Source: Quercus robur (Eukaryota; Streptophyta; Magnoliopsida; Fagales; Fagaceae). From it: a stretch of DNA of 64,000 nucleotides. A program made the position numbers and the translations under genes. The DNA lies in the NCBI RefSeq assembly GCF_932294415.1, contig NC_065537.1:52206802-52270801 (forward strand). Reading direction: 5' to 3'. Below are positions 1 to 11,679 of this stretch, one piece after another; the first letter of the stretch is position 1, and the number at the start of each line of letters is the position of its first letter. Under the pieces are notes generated by a model. It did not search any database and was not told the origin of the DNA. It saw only the letters and a program-made list of their open reading frames with translations.

Positions 1-297
1 CCAAGGTTGATTTCCCGGTCAATATCAGTGATTATAGGTACATTAATTGCGGCTATGCTACCTTTCTTTGGAGATATCATGGCAGTTTTGGGGGCATTTG
101 GATGTATTCCTCTAGATTTTATTTTCCCAATGGTTGTCTACAATGTGACTTTCAAGCCCTCAAAGCGTGGCCTTGTATTTTGGGGTAACACGTTCATTGC
201 AGTAGCATCTACAGCATTGGCCGCCATAGGCGCAATAGCATCAATTCGACAAATAGTTATCGATGCCAAAGCATATCGTTTATTTGCTAATATGTAA
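1..297 (+). CDS. GABA transporter 1-like (AAAP family), last exon only, upstream tandem copy
   Basis: This is the C-terminal end of a proton-coupled amino acid/GABA permease of the amino acid/auxin permease (AAAP) superfamily, a plasma-membrane protein. The reading frame is open from base 1 (starting P-R-L-I-S-R-S) to TAA at 295-297, giving 98 residues. It contains the family's hydrophobic last helices, including [19 protein letters not shown] and [12 protein letters not shown], and ends YRLFANM. It matches the last exon of the complete gene at 26511-26802 almost codon for codon, with about ten substitutions. The rest of the gene lies left of the window. The ending N-M-stop is presumably the ancestral C-terminus, because the second copy loses the final Met to a Helitron. 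Family assignment is strong. Substrate is inferred from similarity to Arabidopsis GAT1. Confidence 0.9.
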   Translation, partial: PRLISRSISVIIGTLIAAMLPFFGDIMAVLGAFGCIPLDFIFPMVVYNVTFKPSKRGLVFWGNTFIAVASTALAAIGAIASIRQIVIDAKAYRLFANM

Positions 298-2205
298 AAA
301 TATTTGGTGTAGCAGATATAGTAGAAGAACAGAACAATGTATCATGTATGATTCTTAAGCAGCGAAATATCTGGAAAACTTAGGAGAAATGCGTGAAGCA
401 CTCCATAATGCAATGCTATTGGTTCTAACATACTTCCTTTGCATTTCTCTTCGTGCTATATAATATTTCGTATTGGTTCCAACAGCTACATTTAAAAACA
501 GATTTTCATGCATTACACAGTACAGAGCTTTTATAGAAGAAAGAAAGCATAGTGAAATAGAATTCTCTAAAATTTTTTGGATAGTTGAATTCTTAAAATC
601 CTACTCATTTATTATAGATGATACAAGTGATTGTAAGGTCGGACTAAACGATAAACACTCGCGATGAATCACATTATCGAGATGACATCAATGTGTTGGC
701 AGCCAAGACCTCCCCAATGCTTAAATCAGTGGAAAAAAAGGAATTTTAGGGAACATTTCCTGATTTTCAGAAATCATGTCAGTGATGGAATGGAGATAAT
801 GATCAATTTTATACACTATGTTTTGTATATTTTCACCTGAATCTGCCATTTTCCTTTCAGCCTCATCATGCCCATTGTTCACTTGTTTTGGAGAATGTAT
901 TGTATTAGGTCTTTATTTTACTGTAGAAGTTGTTGCAAGCTTGCACCACATCTTTCACTTATTGCTCCAAAGTGACAGGCAATCCTTAACTGATCTTGAG
1001 AGAGATCATTTTGGTTAGCAACATTGTTGAGGTTCCACCTGTTGGAAAAATGGTGTATGGGGTGGCTAATGTTTTGAGCCAAAACTTATGTGAGGCACAC
1101 CTGTCGGATCTGAGTTGGGCCGGACGTGTTCTCTTCCATGAGTATATTATTAACGTTATTGAATTGGGCCCAATCCTTTTAGTATTTAATTAATATTTTT
1201 TTAGTAATTGTTTACAGTGAGTTTCCATAACAAAGTGGAACAATGTGTATGTTCACTATCAGGTGCAAGTGTGTCTATAAATAGGAGTCCCTCATTCATT
1301 ATTTTGGTTTCATTTTTTCATTCATGCATAGAGACATTTAGAGAGAGGGAAACATAGTTATGTCCATTGTGCACGAAAATTAATATAGTGCTTCTTCTGC
1401 TTGTTGTTGATCTATATATCTTGAGAGGCAGACGTTTATGAGTCTCAAAGCACCACTGATGAAATAGTGTAAGAGGGTGAAATCTGTAGTAAGGAAATAG
1501 TGTCAAACACTAACCTTGATCATATTTGCATTTATAATTTTGCATTCATCTAGTTTGTGAGAATATTTAATTGTTATTGATTATTTATGCATTGAATAGG
1601 TATTGTTCTTATTGTTGTTCTAGTTCATTGAATCACAAAAGTAAATTATTTGTGTAATATTATTGCAACACCACCATGTGCCCATTGATTTTTTCCAAAA
1701 TATACAATCTTTGTCACACGAAAATCAAGAACTTGTTCCCACATGATACAATTGATTGTACTTCTAAACTAAAAGATAAACACATGCAATGAACGACCTT
1801 TCCAGCGCTTAAGTTCGAAAATAAAAATAAATAGGTTCTGTTATCAAGATATACTCAAAGAATCTGAACGTATTCACTCTCTTACGTCAATTGATGTCCA
1901 TCATAATTTACGATTCAAGATTTTTTTAATGAATCGTGTGAGCTAATAATAGGAAAATTTGATGTTGTAATGAAATGTTGTGAATTTTTGTTGTGATTAC
2001 TCATGGGGATAGGGATCCTAGGTTGGAGTTGACAGTCAGTCATATGTCTAACTGCTTGTCTATTCGGCATGACCATGCTAAACACAGACTCAAGCTACCG
2101 TATCGGTTGTGAAAATTTGGATTGAAATTTACCGTCTCCACCCTAATTTAAATTGATATAGTGTTAAAAATGTTTATTATATATGAAAATGCTCAATCCA
2201 CACAC
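298..2205. repeat. 3' flank of upstream transporter copy; first arm of tandem segmental duplication
   Basis: No gene is seen here. The stretch aligns in order with about 31030-32120. Shared anchors include the segment around 325-360, the block ending in gaattgggcccaatcc (about 1160) and the block around 1725-1800. This arm has extra segments absent from the other, for example about 700-1130 and 1290-1530. Short ORFs here are chance readings. Confidence 0.75.
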
Positions 2206-3394
2206 ACATATATATATTGCCAAAGCTGAAAGAAAATCTAATTAGATTTCAATTGAATTCTCAATTTTGCACCACTTGTCCTAGCCAAAACTCTAAGAAA
2301 ATCTAATTAGATTATAAATTAAAGTCCAATTTTATGTTATGTGTCTTTTCTAAATTTTCTACTTTTTGTGTCAAAATAAATGATGCATTAACATTTAACA
2401 TAGAAGCCAAGAAAACCACAATGATGATACTCATTGGCCTAAAGAAGAACATCTCACCTGCACACTTTTATTGGTGAACTCAATAGAGTTAGGAGCTCTT
2501 CTAATACCACTACCAAAACCGAGGAGTCCAATGAGAAAGACTTTAAAAGTAAAACCTCATCTCCTCCTCCCAATTCCATATCGTCATTCCAAGTCTCCCC
2601 CTTCTTCTCTCTCAACCTCTACCAACTAGATCCCCACACCGCCTTCTCCTCCTCCTTTTGGATTTCTCAGAGTAAGCCCAGGTTCAAACACAATGTTCAA
2701 TCCCACTCTTCCTTGCTTCACATTCTCATACATTACCACTTCATTGGCACCTCCAAGAAGATTCCAATCTCAATGATCAATTCTTGCCGTTAACTCGATG
2801 GTATCGAAATCTTGATGGTGTCCCCCCATGCCAAGTAAAACGATGATTGAATCTGCTAGCTTGATGATAACACACATAAGTTTCATTTGAATCTGTTCTT
2901 GGCTTCACTGTACATTCCCTGCTATCCCAATAATTAAAATTAGGTTTTTAACTAACAAAATTGAAAGAACCACAGTAACAATAATCTCATATGTTGATGA
3001 AGCATTCTCTAAACTATAGCTTATAGTAACATCTCAAATTACAAAACAAAACAAAACAAAAAAAAAATCTACAAAATAAGGAATTAAAAATAAACTAAGA
3101 TTTCTTTGAATCTTATTTTTTTTTAATCATTTTTAGTGTGTTTGGATTAAGATTTTGTTAATTTGTTAAAAGTGGACAAAAATATAATCATATATATTAT
3201 ATTAAGTTGAAGTACAATTTTAGAATTCAAATTAATTTCTAATTGTAGCTTAATTTTGTGTTGTGTCCAATTTAATTTTTTAAATTTTGGTGTCAAGTTA
3301 CCTCCATTCATAATGCTCAATGTGGAAACTAAGATGAACATCTTATCATCACAATTGTTAATGTTTTTGTGCGTAAGCACGGGCTACATGCTAG
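2206..3394 (+). mobile_element. Non-autonomous Helitron carrying a PPR gene fragment
   Basis: The 3' end has Helitron hallmarks: a short hairpin (GTGC-GTAA-GCAC, 3369-3380), ten bases, then CTAG at 3391-3394 followed by a host T. The other duplication arm lacks the insert: its sequence runs directly from the block matching 2190-2205 into the block matching 3395 onward (at about 32135). The AT-rich 5' end (around 2206-2217) is only approximately placed. The first 120 bp share words such as gaaaatctaattaga with the Helitron at 46511-46768. No Rep/helicase is present, so it must have moved with help in trans. Confidence 0.75.
2551..2793 (+). pseudogene. Captured N-terminal fragment of a pentatricopeptide repeat (PPR) protein
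   Basis: An uninterrupted frame to TAA at 2791-2793 encodes a Ser/Pro-rich leader, then L-D-P-H-T-A-F and WISQSKPRFKHNVQSHSSLL, followed by HILIHYHFIGTSKKI and SMINSC. This resembles the segment before the first repeats of plant organellar P-class PPR proteins, where WI(A/S)QKPGFKHxVQSY...LLHIL is common. It has no start codon of its own and no repeat array, so it cannot work as a PPR protein. It lies in the same orientation inside the Helitron at 2206-3394, which indicates gene-fragment capture. The PPR assignment rests on motif recall and is moderately sure. Confidence 0.6.
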
Positions 3395-4450
3395 TCTTGT
3401 ACATAATAGATAAATAAGATTTTAAAAACTCCATATCAACCAATTGAACTACACGACTCTTAAAAATTTTATCCATAATTAAACTCAAGATTGAAGTGAA
3501 CTACTAGGTTTATGGCTTTAAAACTTTAAATTCCTAAGGATTCAAACAAAACTCAATTGTAAGTGTCAATACCGTATTTTTTCCAATCTCAATTAACTTC
3601 CTAAAATAGTGATTTAAATCTTAAAAAGGGGGTGAAAACCATGATTTTAAGAACCAAAAGCTGGGAAAAATGTGAAAAGATCCTATTTACCCTAATTAGA
3701 CAACGGAAAAAACAATCCAAAATGTTACAAAAATCAAACTTTTCATTTCTTGCAAAATTTGACCAATGCTAACTAAACCCTAACTGGGATCAGTCAAAAC
3801 ATTAGCTTTCTTATCTAATTGTCCAATTGAGGTAAATTTTAAACCATCTTAAAGATCATGAAATTTCCTTCAAAATGGCAGTTCATAGAACAAAATTGGA
3901 GTTAAAATGGATGATATATCAAGAAAATACCAGAATGCTAATTAAATGTATTATTATTTTCAAGTAAAAAGAGAGTTTTTTGGAGCGTTTTTGTTCAATA
4001 AATTGTACCAATCCAGCCACAACTGGTGTAATCACCCTAACCCAGATTGAAGCATGATAAGTCATCTACTTTCCATAAAGAAGGCTTGGTGATATCTGCT
4101 CTAGATTGAGAGAAATGAATTTTCCAAGAATAGTATTATTTAATTTCCTACAATGCATCACCTCCCTTTCAAATGTGATATCTCGATGACTGTAGTTCCA
4201 AATCATTTGAGGTCAGGACCTATGGAAACTAGACATCCATACCTTTCCAAGGACACCAAGTTTGAAGAATTATGAGCTCTAGAAGGCCTCTAAATAGCAG
4301 CTTGAAAAAGGTCGAAAAGAGGAAAAAGATGAAAATCAAAATTGAGTGGGCATCAAGGCAAAATTGGTGAGATGATTCGGAAACATCTCACCAAACTAAC
4401 CCTTTCAATGGGAGGTTGGGGTGAGATGTTCCTGAAATGTCTCTCAATCC

Positions 4451-4460
4451 CTATAAATAG
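4451..4460 (+). promoter_or_regulatory. TATA-box of the solo LTR
   Basis: CTATAAATAG is followed by a pyrimidine-rich leader, as expected for a pol II start in an LTR. Placement inside the solo LTR supports it. Activity is not shown by the sequence. Confidence 0.5.
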
Positions 4461-4507
4461 ACCCCCACTCCCTCTTGGACAAATCACCAACAAAAATGCC
4501 CAAAAAT

Positions 4508-4534
4508 TCTTCTTCTTCTTCTTCTTCTTCTTCT

Positions 4535-4587
<53 letters not shown>
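4508..4587. repeat. (TTC)n-(TC)n microsatellite
   Basis: An uninterrupted TTC run passes into a TC run in the presumed transcribed leader of the solo LTR. It creates a spurious poly-Phe/Leu-Ser ORF. Confidence 0.95.
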
Positions 4588-4591
<4 letters not shown>

Positions 4592-5309
4592 ATTTTTAGA
4601 TCTACTTTCTCTTTCTTTCTACCTTAGAGAAAAACCTCCCAAACAAAAACTCCGACCCATTTTTTCACCATTTCACACCTCTAAGAACCTAGGTGAGCTT
4701 CTAAAGCCCTTTTTGAAGGTGGGATGATGTAACATCTTCCATAGCTACACCCCCTTCCTTTTTATCTTGTAAACACTATTTATATATATGAAATTCTCTC
4801 TTTTTTATCTATTGATTTTACATATTGTTCTATATCTCTCTATTTGTGTATGTTTATTTTTTGGCGAAAAGTACCTTTTAGTCCCTACATTTTTAGGCTA
4901 TTCCTATTTTAATATCTACATTTTATTTTTATCGCTTTTAGTCCCTATCTTGAAAAACGCTTCCCGTTTTGATTCCTGCCGTTACATCAGAAACAGAGAA
5001 AGCTGACATGGCAAACAGTAGGAATAAATTATACTAAATTAATGTCCACGTGGCCTAAATTAATAATAAAAAATGTTTTTTGGCATTAAAAAATGCCACG
5101 TCAGCATCTAAATTAAAAAAAAAAATTAATTTATTAATTTTAACTAAATAAAAAACAGAATTAAAAACTAAAAATAATATGAATTGAGATCTAATTATGT
5201 CTTGAACAAGAGCAATAAGAACACAAACTCAGAAATTAAAAAAAAAAAAAACAAAAAAAAACAAAAAAAAAAAAAACAAAACAAAACAAAACAAAACCCA
5301 AAAACAATA

Positions 5310-5804
5310 CTAACTATTGAGTTTTTGGGGCTTCCCAATCTTGTTCCCCCAATAACCTCTCCTCACAGGGATCACAAACAACTTAGCCAAAATGATAGCA
5401 CCACGAATGCCGGTGGCGACTTCCTTGCTGCACTTGACGCCAAGTCCAATGTGGCCGTTACCGTCACCGACAATGACGAAGGCCTTGAAACGGGTACGCT
5501 GACCGACAAGGGTTTGCTTTTGAACGGGCATGATTTTCATGACCTCGTCTTTGAGGCCGAGGCAGAGCTCATCGATGATTTTGTACTCCTTGATTGGGAG
5601 GGAATGGAGGTAGATCTGCTCCAAAGACTTAATCTTGTTGGATTTAACGAGACGTTTGAGCTTCGTGACTGGGACCCACTTCTCCTCCTCCTCCTCCTCG
5701 TGATGGGCCCTACGCCTTCCACCACATCCCTTGTCTCCCCTGGGACGTCCTCCGCTGAAGCCTCTGTCGAAGCCACCGCATTCTCCTCCACCACGCTCAA
5801 CCAT
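5310..5804 (-). pseudogene. Captured 40S ribosomal protein S2 (uS5) gene fragment, ORF open
   Basis: The ORF starts at ATG 5804-5802 with MVERGGG and runs 164 residues. In order it shows the Gly/Arg-rich N-terminal tail, an acidic [19 protein letters not shown] stretch, [37 protein letters not shown], and the uS5 N-domain words [11 protein letters not shown] and RGAIILAKL, ending [16 protein letters not shown]. Cytosolic uS5 is about 270-285 residues. This copy stops at the MULE inverted repeat after GKP and reads into a few foreign residues (QKLNS), so the C-terminal domain is missing. There is no frameshift or internal stop. Changes such as LVGQ, ATGIRG and LFVIP suggest relaxed constraint. 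Incorporation into ribosomes is unlikely. It could be expressed as a short protein or antisense source. Confidence 0.9.
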
Positions 5805-5852
5805 GATTTCTTTTGGAAATGAGAATGAGTAGAGCAATGATGAAGGAAGGAG

Positions 5853-5860
5853 AAACCCTA
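5853..5860 (-). promoter_or_regulatory. Telo-box (AAACCCTA) in captured uS5 5' leader
   Basis: AAACCCTA on the + strand reads TAGGGTTT toward the captured gene, about 49 bp before its ATG, and is followed by a pyrimidine-rich CTCCTTCCTTC leader. Telo-boxes are a known feature of plant ribosomal protein gene promoters, so the capture seems to include the parent's proximal control region. Confidence 0.6.
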
Positions 5861-7099
5861 GCAGGGGATTTAAAATTGGTCCAAAATGTTTTTGGGTTTT
5901 GTTTTTTTTTTTTTTTTAATTTATGGATTTGTGTTCTTGGATCGGGGTTTGTGTTCTTGTTATTTTTGTTCAAGGCACACTTAAATCTCAATTCATATGA
6001 TTTTTAGTTTTTAATTTTTTTTATTTAGTTAAAATTAATAAATTAAATTTTTTTTTTAATTTAGATGCTGACGTGGCATTTTTTTAATGCCAAAAAACAT
6101 TTTTTATTATTAATTTAGGCCACGTGGACATTAATTTAGTATTATTTATTTTTGCCGTTTGTCACGTCAACTTTCTCCGTTTTTTATGTAACGGCAAGGA
6201 CCAAAACAGGAAGCTTTTTTCAAGATATGGACTAAAAGTGGTAAAAATAAAAATATAGGGACTAAAATGGGAATAGTCTGAAAATGTAGGGACTAAAAGG
6301 TGTTTTTCGCCTTATTTTTTATACCCTTTACTCTTTAAAACTTTATATACTAGTAAAAAAAAAAAAAAAATTATCATTTTCTCATTGTTGTCTTCTCTCT
6401 TTAAATCCCTTGGGTTTAAATAGAAATAACAACCCAACATCTTTGATAAATCCTCATCTTTCTAACTAAAAAGCTTGTGGAGGAGTAGCCTCGAACACAG
6501 CCTGCCTTAGTAGGAAGTTGGTGATTTACCATAGATGGGTTTCTCTTAAATGGGTCCTAAAGCTTGTTCCTAAGCATAATATGGGTATGCTTCCGGAAAA
6601 ATGATAGAGGTACCAATGACTCCCTTTTCCTAACATGAAAGAGAATAAGATTGGATGTGACAAGATTTAGCATTTATTTAGGAGAAATTTTATGTCTTTC
6701 TTGTACAAAACCTTTTTTTCAAAAACCAAATGCCAAGTATCTAATTTATTTTCTCTAAAACTTTAACATTGGAATTAAAATTAAAATGGGCTTCTATCTT
6801 TTGAATAGGTGGCAAGAATCTTTGGTCCGAGACTTTGGTTTACCTTAATTAATTAACTATCCTTGAATAGGTTTTTAGTTAATTAGTCAACTAAAATGAA
6901 TTAGATAAATAAGTGACCAATCACATCTAATACACCAATGGTTGGTGGCGACTCCTTAAAATAAAAATAAGAAAAGAGACTTACACACACCTCACCCTAT
7001 AAGCACATGTACACAAGAGAGTCACGTCACTAAGTACCCAATGTGCAACAACTCCCAATCCAGGAATTTTTCCAAGGGAAGGGTAGCATACACAGTAAG

Positions 7100-7127
7100 C
7101 AACAAAACCCTAATTTTATTTATTTAT

Positions 7128-7172
<45 letters not shown>

Positions 7173-7924
7173 TATCATTATCAATGCCGGATGATAAGGA
7201 CTAATTCTTGACCAAACTGAATTAAATTTTATTTCCCCACCTAATTGTCTCACTCAAGCCTCAATGGTATGTTTTTGTGAGTGGTTATGGAGCCATTCTC
7301 TTTTTACCTCTTGCGCCAAAGGCCACTTCCTCCTCTTTCTGTTTTCTAACGACTCAAGGACGTGGGATGATAATGTCAAAGAAGAAGAGTGAACAAACTT
7401 TGGGATCTGATCAGAGCCGCAATTGAATTTTCTAGTTCTATAAAATTAGGTTGTGCTAATCATCCATTCATCTATGAAAAAGAGAGTTCCTTCATAAAAT
7501 AAACACAATATTACTGCTACATGTGCTCTTCTAATCATGACTTAGTACCCTAATTTCCACAAGCCATGCCTCTCCTCTCCCATGCTGGTTGGAGAATGGA
7601 GTCTTCTTTACCCTCAGTGGAATCAAAGATATCACTATTTACAGTGAAAGTCAATCAAATGTATAATGACCATAATTAAAAAAATTAGAGATTACATTTT
7701 AAATTTAGAACTTTATAGGTTTATATTGTACTAATAACATTGCAGACATACAAAATATGTTCAATGTTGGTAAATGTTTTTAAAAATGTGTATAACATTT
7801 TACACATTTTGTGTTTACAATATAAATTTACATTGCTAGTAATAGTACAGTGTAAACTAAGATTTTTCCTTAAATTTATAGTTATAAATTGTTTTTATTA
7901 TGGAACCTAAGAAGTAAGAATTAG
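7100..7924. repeat. End of first arm of tandem segmental duplication
   Basis: From aacaaaaccctaatt (7101) the sequence again matches the second arm (about 32265-33063), through the shared words atgccggatgataag and gggatctgatcagagccgcaa. Similarity stops near tggaacctaagaa at about 7912. A TA dinucleotide run at 7137-7163 is specific to this arm. No gene is seen. Confidence 0.75.
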
Positions 7925-7959
7925 TATGTATAATTTTATAATTTTATATATATATATAT

Positions 7960-8821
7960 TTGTATGCATAATTTTATTTAAAATACAACTTTTTAAAAAA
8001 ACAAAACTTTATTTTTATCTAACTTAATTTTTTTTCTAAATAAAATAAATCAATAAACATAAATTATCCCCAAAAAAAAAAACTCATAAAGTTTTTTTCT
8101 TTTTTTTAATGGGGGCCATGGTTGATGTTAATTTGATTTGTCATCATTCGTCTGTAATAGGCTAACAGCTAATCAAAGTTTGAAAAACTTGTAGTTTTTT
8201 GACCAAAAAAAAAAAAAAACTTGTAGTTTAGCCTTTTGTGTCTTTTTTAACCTAATCTTTATTACTTTTTGATTAAGTGATCGGAACCCAATATCCAGGT
8301 ACGGAGGCATATATTGACTTTGGGGGCAATGGTCCCCCTAAATTTTTTTTAAATATATTAGTATATATATATATATATATATATGTATACACATAGATAC
8401 AGTAATTTTATTTTATAAAATTACAATTTGCCCATTTTAACAATATTATTGATTCTTTTTAGAGTAACGTTATAGTTATAAACTTATCTATAACATTTTT
8501 ATACACTGTTGAGATACAAATTTTTATTGGTTCACATCTAGACCTATCACTTACACCACTATTTTACTTACTAATAATCATTCACTATATCATCAATATA
8601 CTTCTAACATTTTTCTCATTTTAAAGGCCATTAAAAAATTTACAGATCTAAAATCTAAAACAACATATACTAGCCCAAAAAATTTGTGCAACAACAAAAA
8701 TCACCAATAGCAAAGCAAAAAAAAATTAAGTCCAATTAACCAATTTTACTCAAACAAACAACTGGCCCTTTAAAAAGTTTTAAACAGAATAATTTTGTCT
8801 TTATCCAACAAACGCACACAT

Positions 8822-8868
<47 letters not shown>

Positions 8869-10875
8869 CAACGATTAAGAAGCCGCCAAGCTAAAGGTCA
8901 AAGTCAAGTCACCTCCCTTAACTTATGGCCTATTTGGATGGAGGGGGGAAGGAGGGAGAGTGAAGGGGAGTAGAGTTGAGTTGACTAAAAATAAGTTAAT
9001 TTTATGCTAAATCTACTCTACTCTCCCTTCCTCTCCTTCAATCCAAACGGACCATTAAAATTTTGGCTCCGTTCCTACTAATATCCACCAATTAAACTAA
9101 ATTAGAAATCAAAGTACAAGGCATTAGTTGTTCATGTGTGTTTACTTTCTAAATTGGAATTTTTTTTTCAATAATTCTTAAGATACACCCAATTTTACAA
9201 CATGTTGAAATGGTCGACGCTTTCTGTGTATTACTTTTTACATAGATCCACAACTTTTTTTTCTAACTCACAATCAATCACTTTAACATATTGTGAAATT
9301 AGGTGTATCACTAGTATCATTGATTTTATTTCTTAAATTTTAAAAGAAAAGGAAAATAAGCTTTTAATTAAATATTGTGTGTTTGAATTAGCTTTTATTC
9401 TACTTAGCTTATTAGTATATTTTTCTCAACAAACAAAAAAAAAAGCTTATTACTATATTTGTTCACATACAACTTTTTAAAACTTCACTCTCCTTAACTA
9501 TTGTACTTCTTTTATCAATTTTTAGTAAATAAACTTTTAAGAGCAAAAAAAAAAAAAACTAATCCAATAAACTAAAGTTAAAAGTTTTGTTCAATTAACC
9601 TAGGGATACACCCAATAACTTTTTTTTATAATTTGATAGCTACAATAAGGGAGGGGAGATTTGAACATTTGATATCTCCATTGAAAACATTAAAAGGTGT
9701 CACACCTAATTTCACAATATTTTAAAGTGGTCAACATTTTATGTCTTGTACTTTTTATATGGTCTATACCACTTTTTGTCAATTACTCATAATTAACCAC
9801 TTCAATATATTGTAAAATTAGATATGTTTGTAGAATTTTGATTTTTGTTTCTTCAATTGTTTGTATCTCTCTTAAATTTTAATTAAATATATAGTGGGTT
9901 TAAATTAGCTTTTTTTCCCACTTAGCTTATTAGTTTATTTGTTTATGTACAAATTTTTAAAATTTCAATTTCAATAAATAGAATCATACTTTTATCAATT
10001 TTTAGTAAATAAACTTTTAGGCTAAAAAATTTAATAAATTAAAATTTTAACTTTTTTGTTTGTATAATTTATTTAAAATATTACTTTTTTTAAAAAAAAA
10101 TTTATTTTTATCTAAATTTTTCTAGATGAAATAAATCAATAAAAATAAATTATCCCAATCAGAGAAACTCATAAAAATTTAAAAAGAAGAAGAAAAAACA
10201 AATGGGTCAATGGTTGATGTTAACTTCTTCTTTTTTTTTCTTTTTTTATAAGATGGTTGATGTTAATTTGATTTGTCATCATTCGTTGGTAATAGGCTAA
10301 CAGCTAATCAAAGTTGGAAAGACTAGCAGTTTTGCCTTTTGTGTCGATTTTGACCAGGCTTTCGCTAGTAGTTGAGCTATGAATTATGAAGTGTGATTTG
10401 AACCTAATCTGTATTCATTTTGACTGGATTTTTGCTTGATATTGGATTATAATCTCAGTTTTTAACTTTTTAGTTTTTATGTGCAGTTTTTTAAAACTTC
10501 ATTTTTTTTCCTATATTTTCTCACTTTTTCAAATTTTTAAAGACAACTACAAACATATTTTAGCACACTTTCAGTAAAAAGCTAGATAAGTTGTTCCCAA
10601 ATGAACATTGAGCGTGTGTTTGTGTAGCAATTAATCTGCATTTTGGAGCCCAAGTCCCACTACACTATTCATGGACCAGCCACCCAGGGAAAAACGCAGC
10701 AATAAGTGTTATACAGTGTTTTCAGTTTTAAAAATTATTTAGCTACAGTATTTTTAGTAATAAGTTTTCAATTTTTAGCAAAATAAATAGTATCCAAACA
10801 AATCTACTAATCCAAACCTAATATGCACCAAATAAACCGAATAAGAAATCATAGTACAAGGCAATAGGCATCATT
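7960..10875. repeat. Diverged local tandem duplication in gene-free DNA
   Basis: 7970-8190 and 10060-10345 share long runs, including the stretch around gtcatcattcg and the words aataggctaacagctaatc. 9085-9135 matches 10830-10875 through the words aatcatagtacaaggc / aatcaaagtacaaggc. A smaller pair, about 9165-9600 and 9690-10060, repeats at an offset near 490 bp. The whole stretch is AT-rich with poly(A) runs, the longest at 8824-8866, and has no credible coding sequence. Confidence 0.65.
8926..9055. mobile_element. Fold-back MITE
   Basis: The left end reads TGGCCTATTTGGATGGAGG and the right end, inverted, reads TGGTCCGTTTGGATTGAAGG. The purine-rich left arm pairs with the pyrimidine-rich right arm around an AT-rich centre. 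Size about 130 bp, non-coding. Confidence 0.6.
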
Positions 10876-11289
10876 ATGTGGGAAAGAAAACGCAGATCCT
10901 GAGATTGTAAACTTCTAAGCACAAGCATGGCGAGCAAAAGTCCTATTTAATTAAAGTTTCATTTTTGGCCCAACTAAAACGAAATATCCCTTTCTAAAGC
11001 TGCCCAATCTTTATGAAGGCCACTTTAGTTTTCTTCTTACAATGGGAAACCAAAGAAAAAGGCACTTTAGCATAAATTAAAAGGCTGTGAATTTGGACTT
11101 ATTATTTTGTGTACATGCAAGTGATCAGTTTGGTATCCTATAATTTTCAAAGTTGGAATATTTTCTTAAAAAGTTAGTTTTCTTATTTATTGGTAAAATA
11201 TGTGACAAAAAGTATATACTTAAGCCAAAAAAAAAAAAAGGAAGCTAGCACCATGATGGTTTAAAACTGAATTTTCTTTTAAAAGTCTG

Positions 11290-11460
11290 GTTAACGGGTG
11301 TCCTTAAAAATTTGTTAATAATCATTTTAGTAAAATTTTGATACTATTTTTATGGAAAATATAAAAAATTATAAAAAAAATTAATTTTTTTTCTTTTTTT
11401 TTAATAAAAAGTTTCAAAAAATTTTTTTATTAAATTAATACCTCTAAAACACCCGTTAAC
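11290..11460. mobile_element. MITE with GTTAACGGGTGT ends
   Basis: GTTAACGGGTGTCC at the left is mirrored by ACACCCGTTAAC at the right, with an AT-only centre. A second member in the opposite orientation lies at about 40839-41007. Superfamily not assigned, because no clear target duplication is visible. Confidence 0.7.
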
Positions 11461-11679
11461 TTTCCCCTTCTTTTTAAATACGACAAATTTTTCAATATTC
11501 ATATTTTGTTGGAATGTAGGAATTAGGATACATAGTACACGTGAAGTTCTGGGAATGAGATACAAAATGACATTTCATTGAAGTGCCAAAATGTTTTGAG
11601 AAAGTTATGTCAATGACATTTTGTACTAATTAAGCTTAGGTTTCAACGAGGAATTCTGAGTTTCTGATCATCCCAAGGT

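Larger units (their letters stand above)
4863..6311. mobile_element. Pack-MULE (Mutator-like) with about 430-bp terminal inverted repeats
   Basis: Both ends read GGCGAAAA inward and continue as inverted repeats for roughly 430 bp (4863 to about 5305 against about 5885 to 6311). The repeats include the shared words CTTTTAGTCCCTA, TGCCGTTACAT and GTCCACGTGGCC. A perfect 9-bp target duplication, TTATTTTTT, flanks the element (4854-4862 and 6312-6320), as Mutator elements make. The centre holds no transposase, only a ribosomal protein uS5 gene fragment. Long inverted repeats plus a host-gene cargo define a Pack-MULE. It is inserted in the solo LTR. Confidence 0.92.
3564..7094 (+). mobile_element. 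Solo LTR (probably Ty3/Gypsy type) with nested MULE
   Basis: The element begins TGTCAATACC at 3564 and ends CATACACA at 7094. It is flanked by a perfect 5-bp target duplication, GTAAG (3559-3563 and 7095-7099). The second duplication arm has neither element nor duplication at the matching place (about 32262). Removing the nested MULE and its second target copy leaves about 2.07 kb. A TATA-type box lies at 4451. The ggtggcgactcc word near 6943 also occurs in the LTR at 16.3-18.1 kb, close to its 3' end. No internal retrotransposon genes are seen, so this is an LTR-LTR recombination relic. Confidence 0.8.

Noticed and set aside
4342..4599. 85-codon ORF ending in poly-Phe and Leu-Ser
   Set aside because: Produced by the TTC/TC microsatellite inside the solo LTR.
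5184..5822. 212-codon + strand ORF and 87-codon minus ORF overlapping the uS5 fragment
   Set aside because: Both are other-frame readings of the captured uS5 sequence and its A-rich inverted repeat. Only the frame with uS5 motifs is meaningful.
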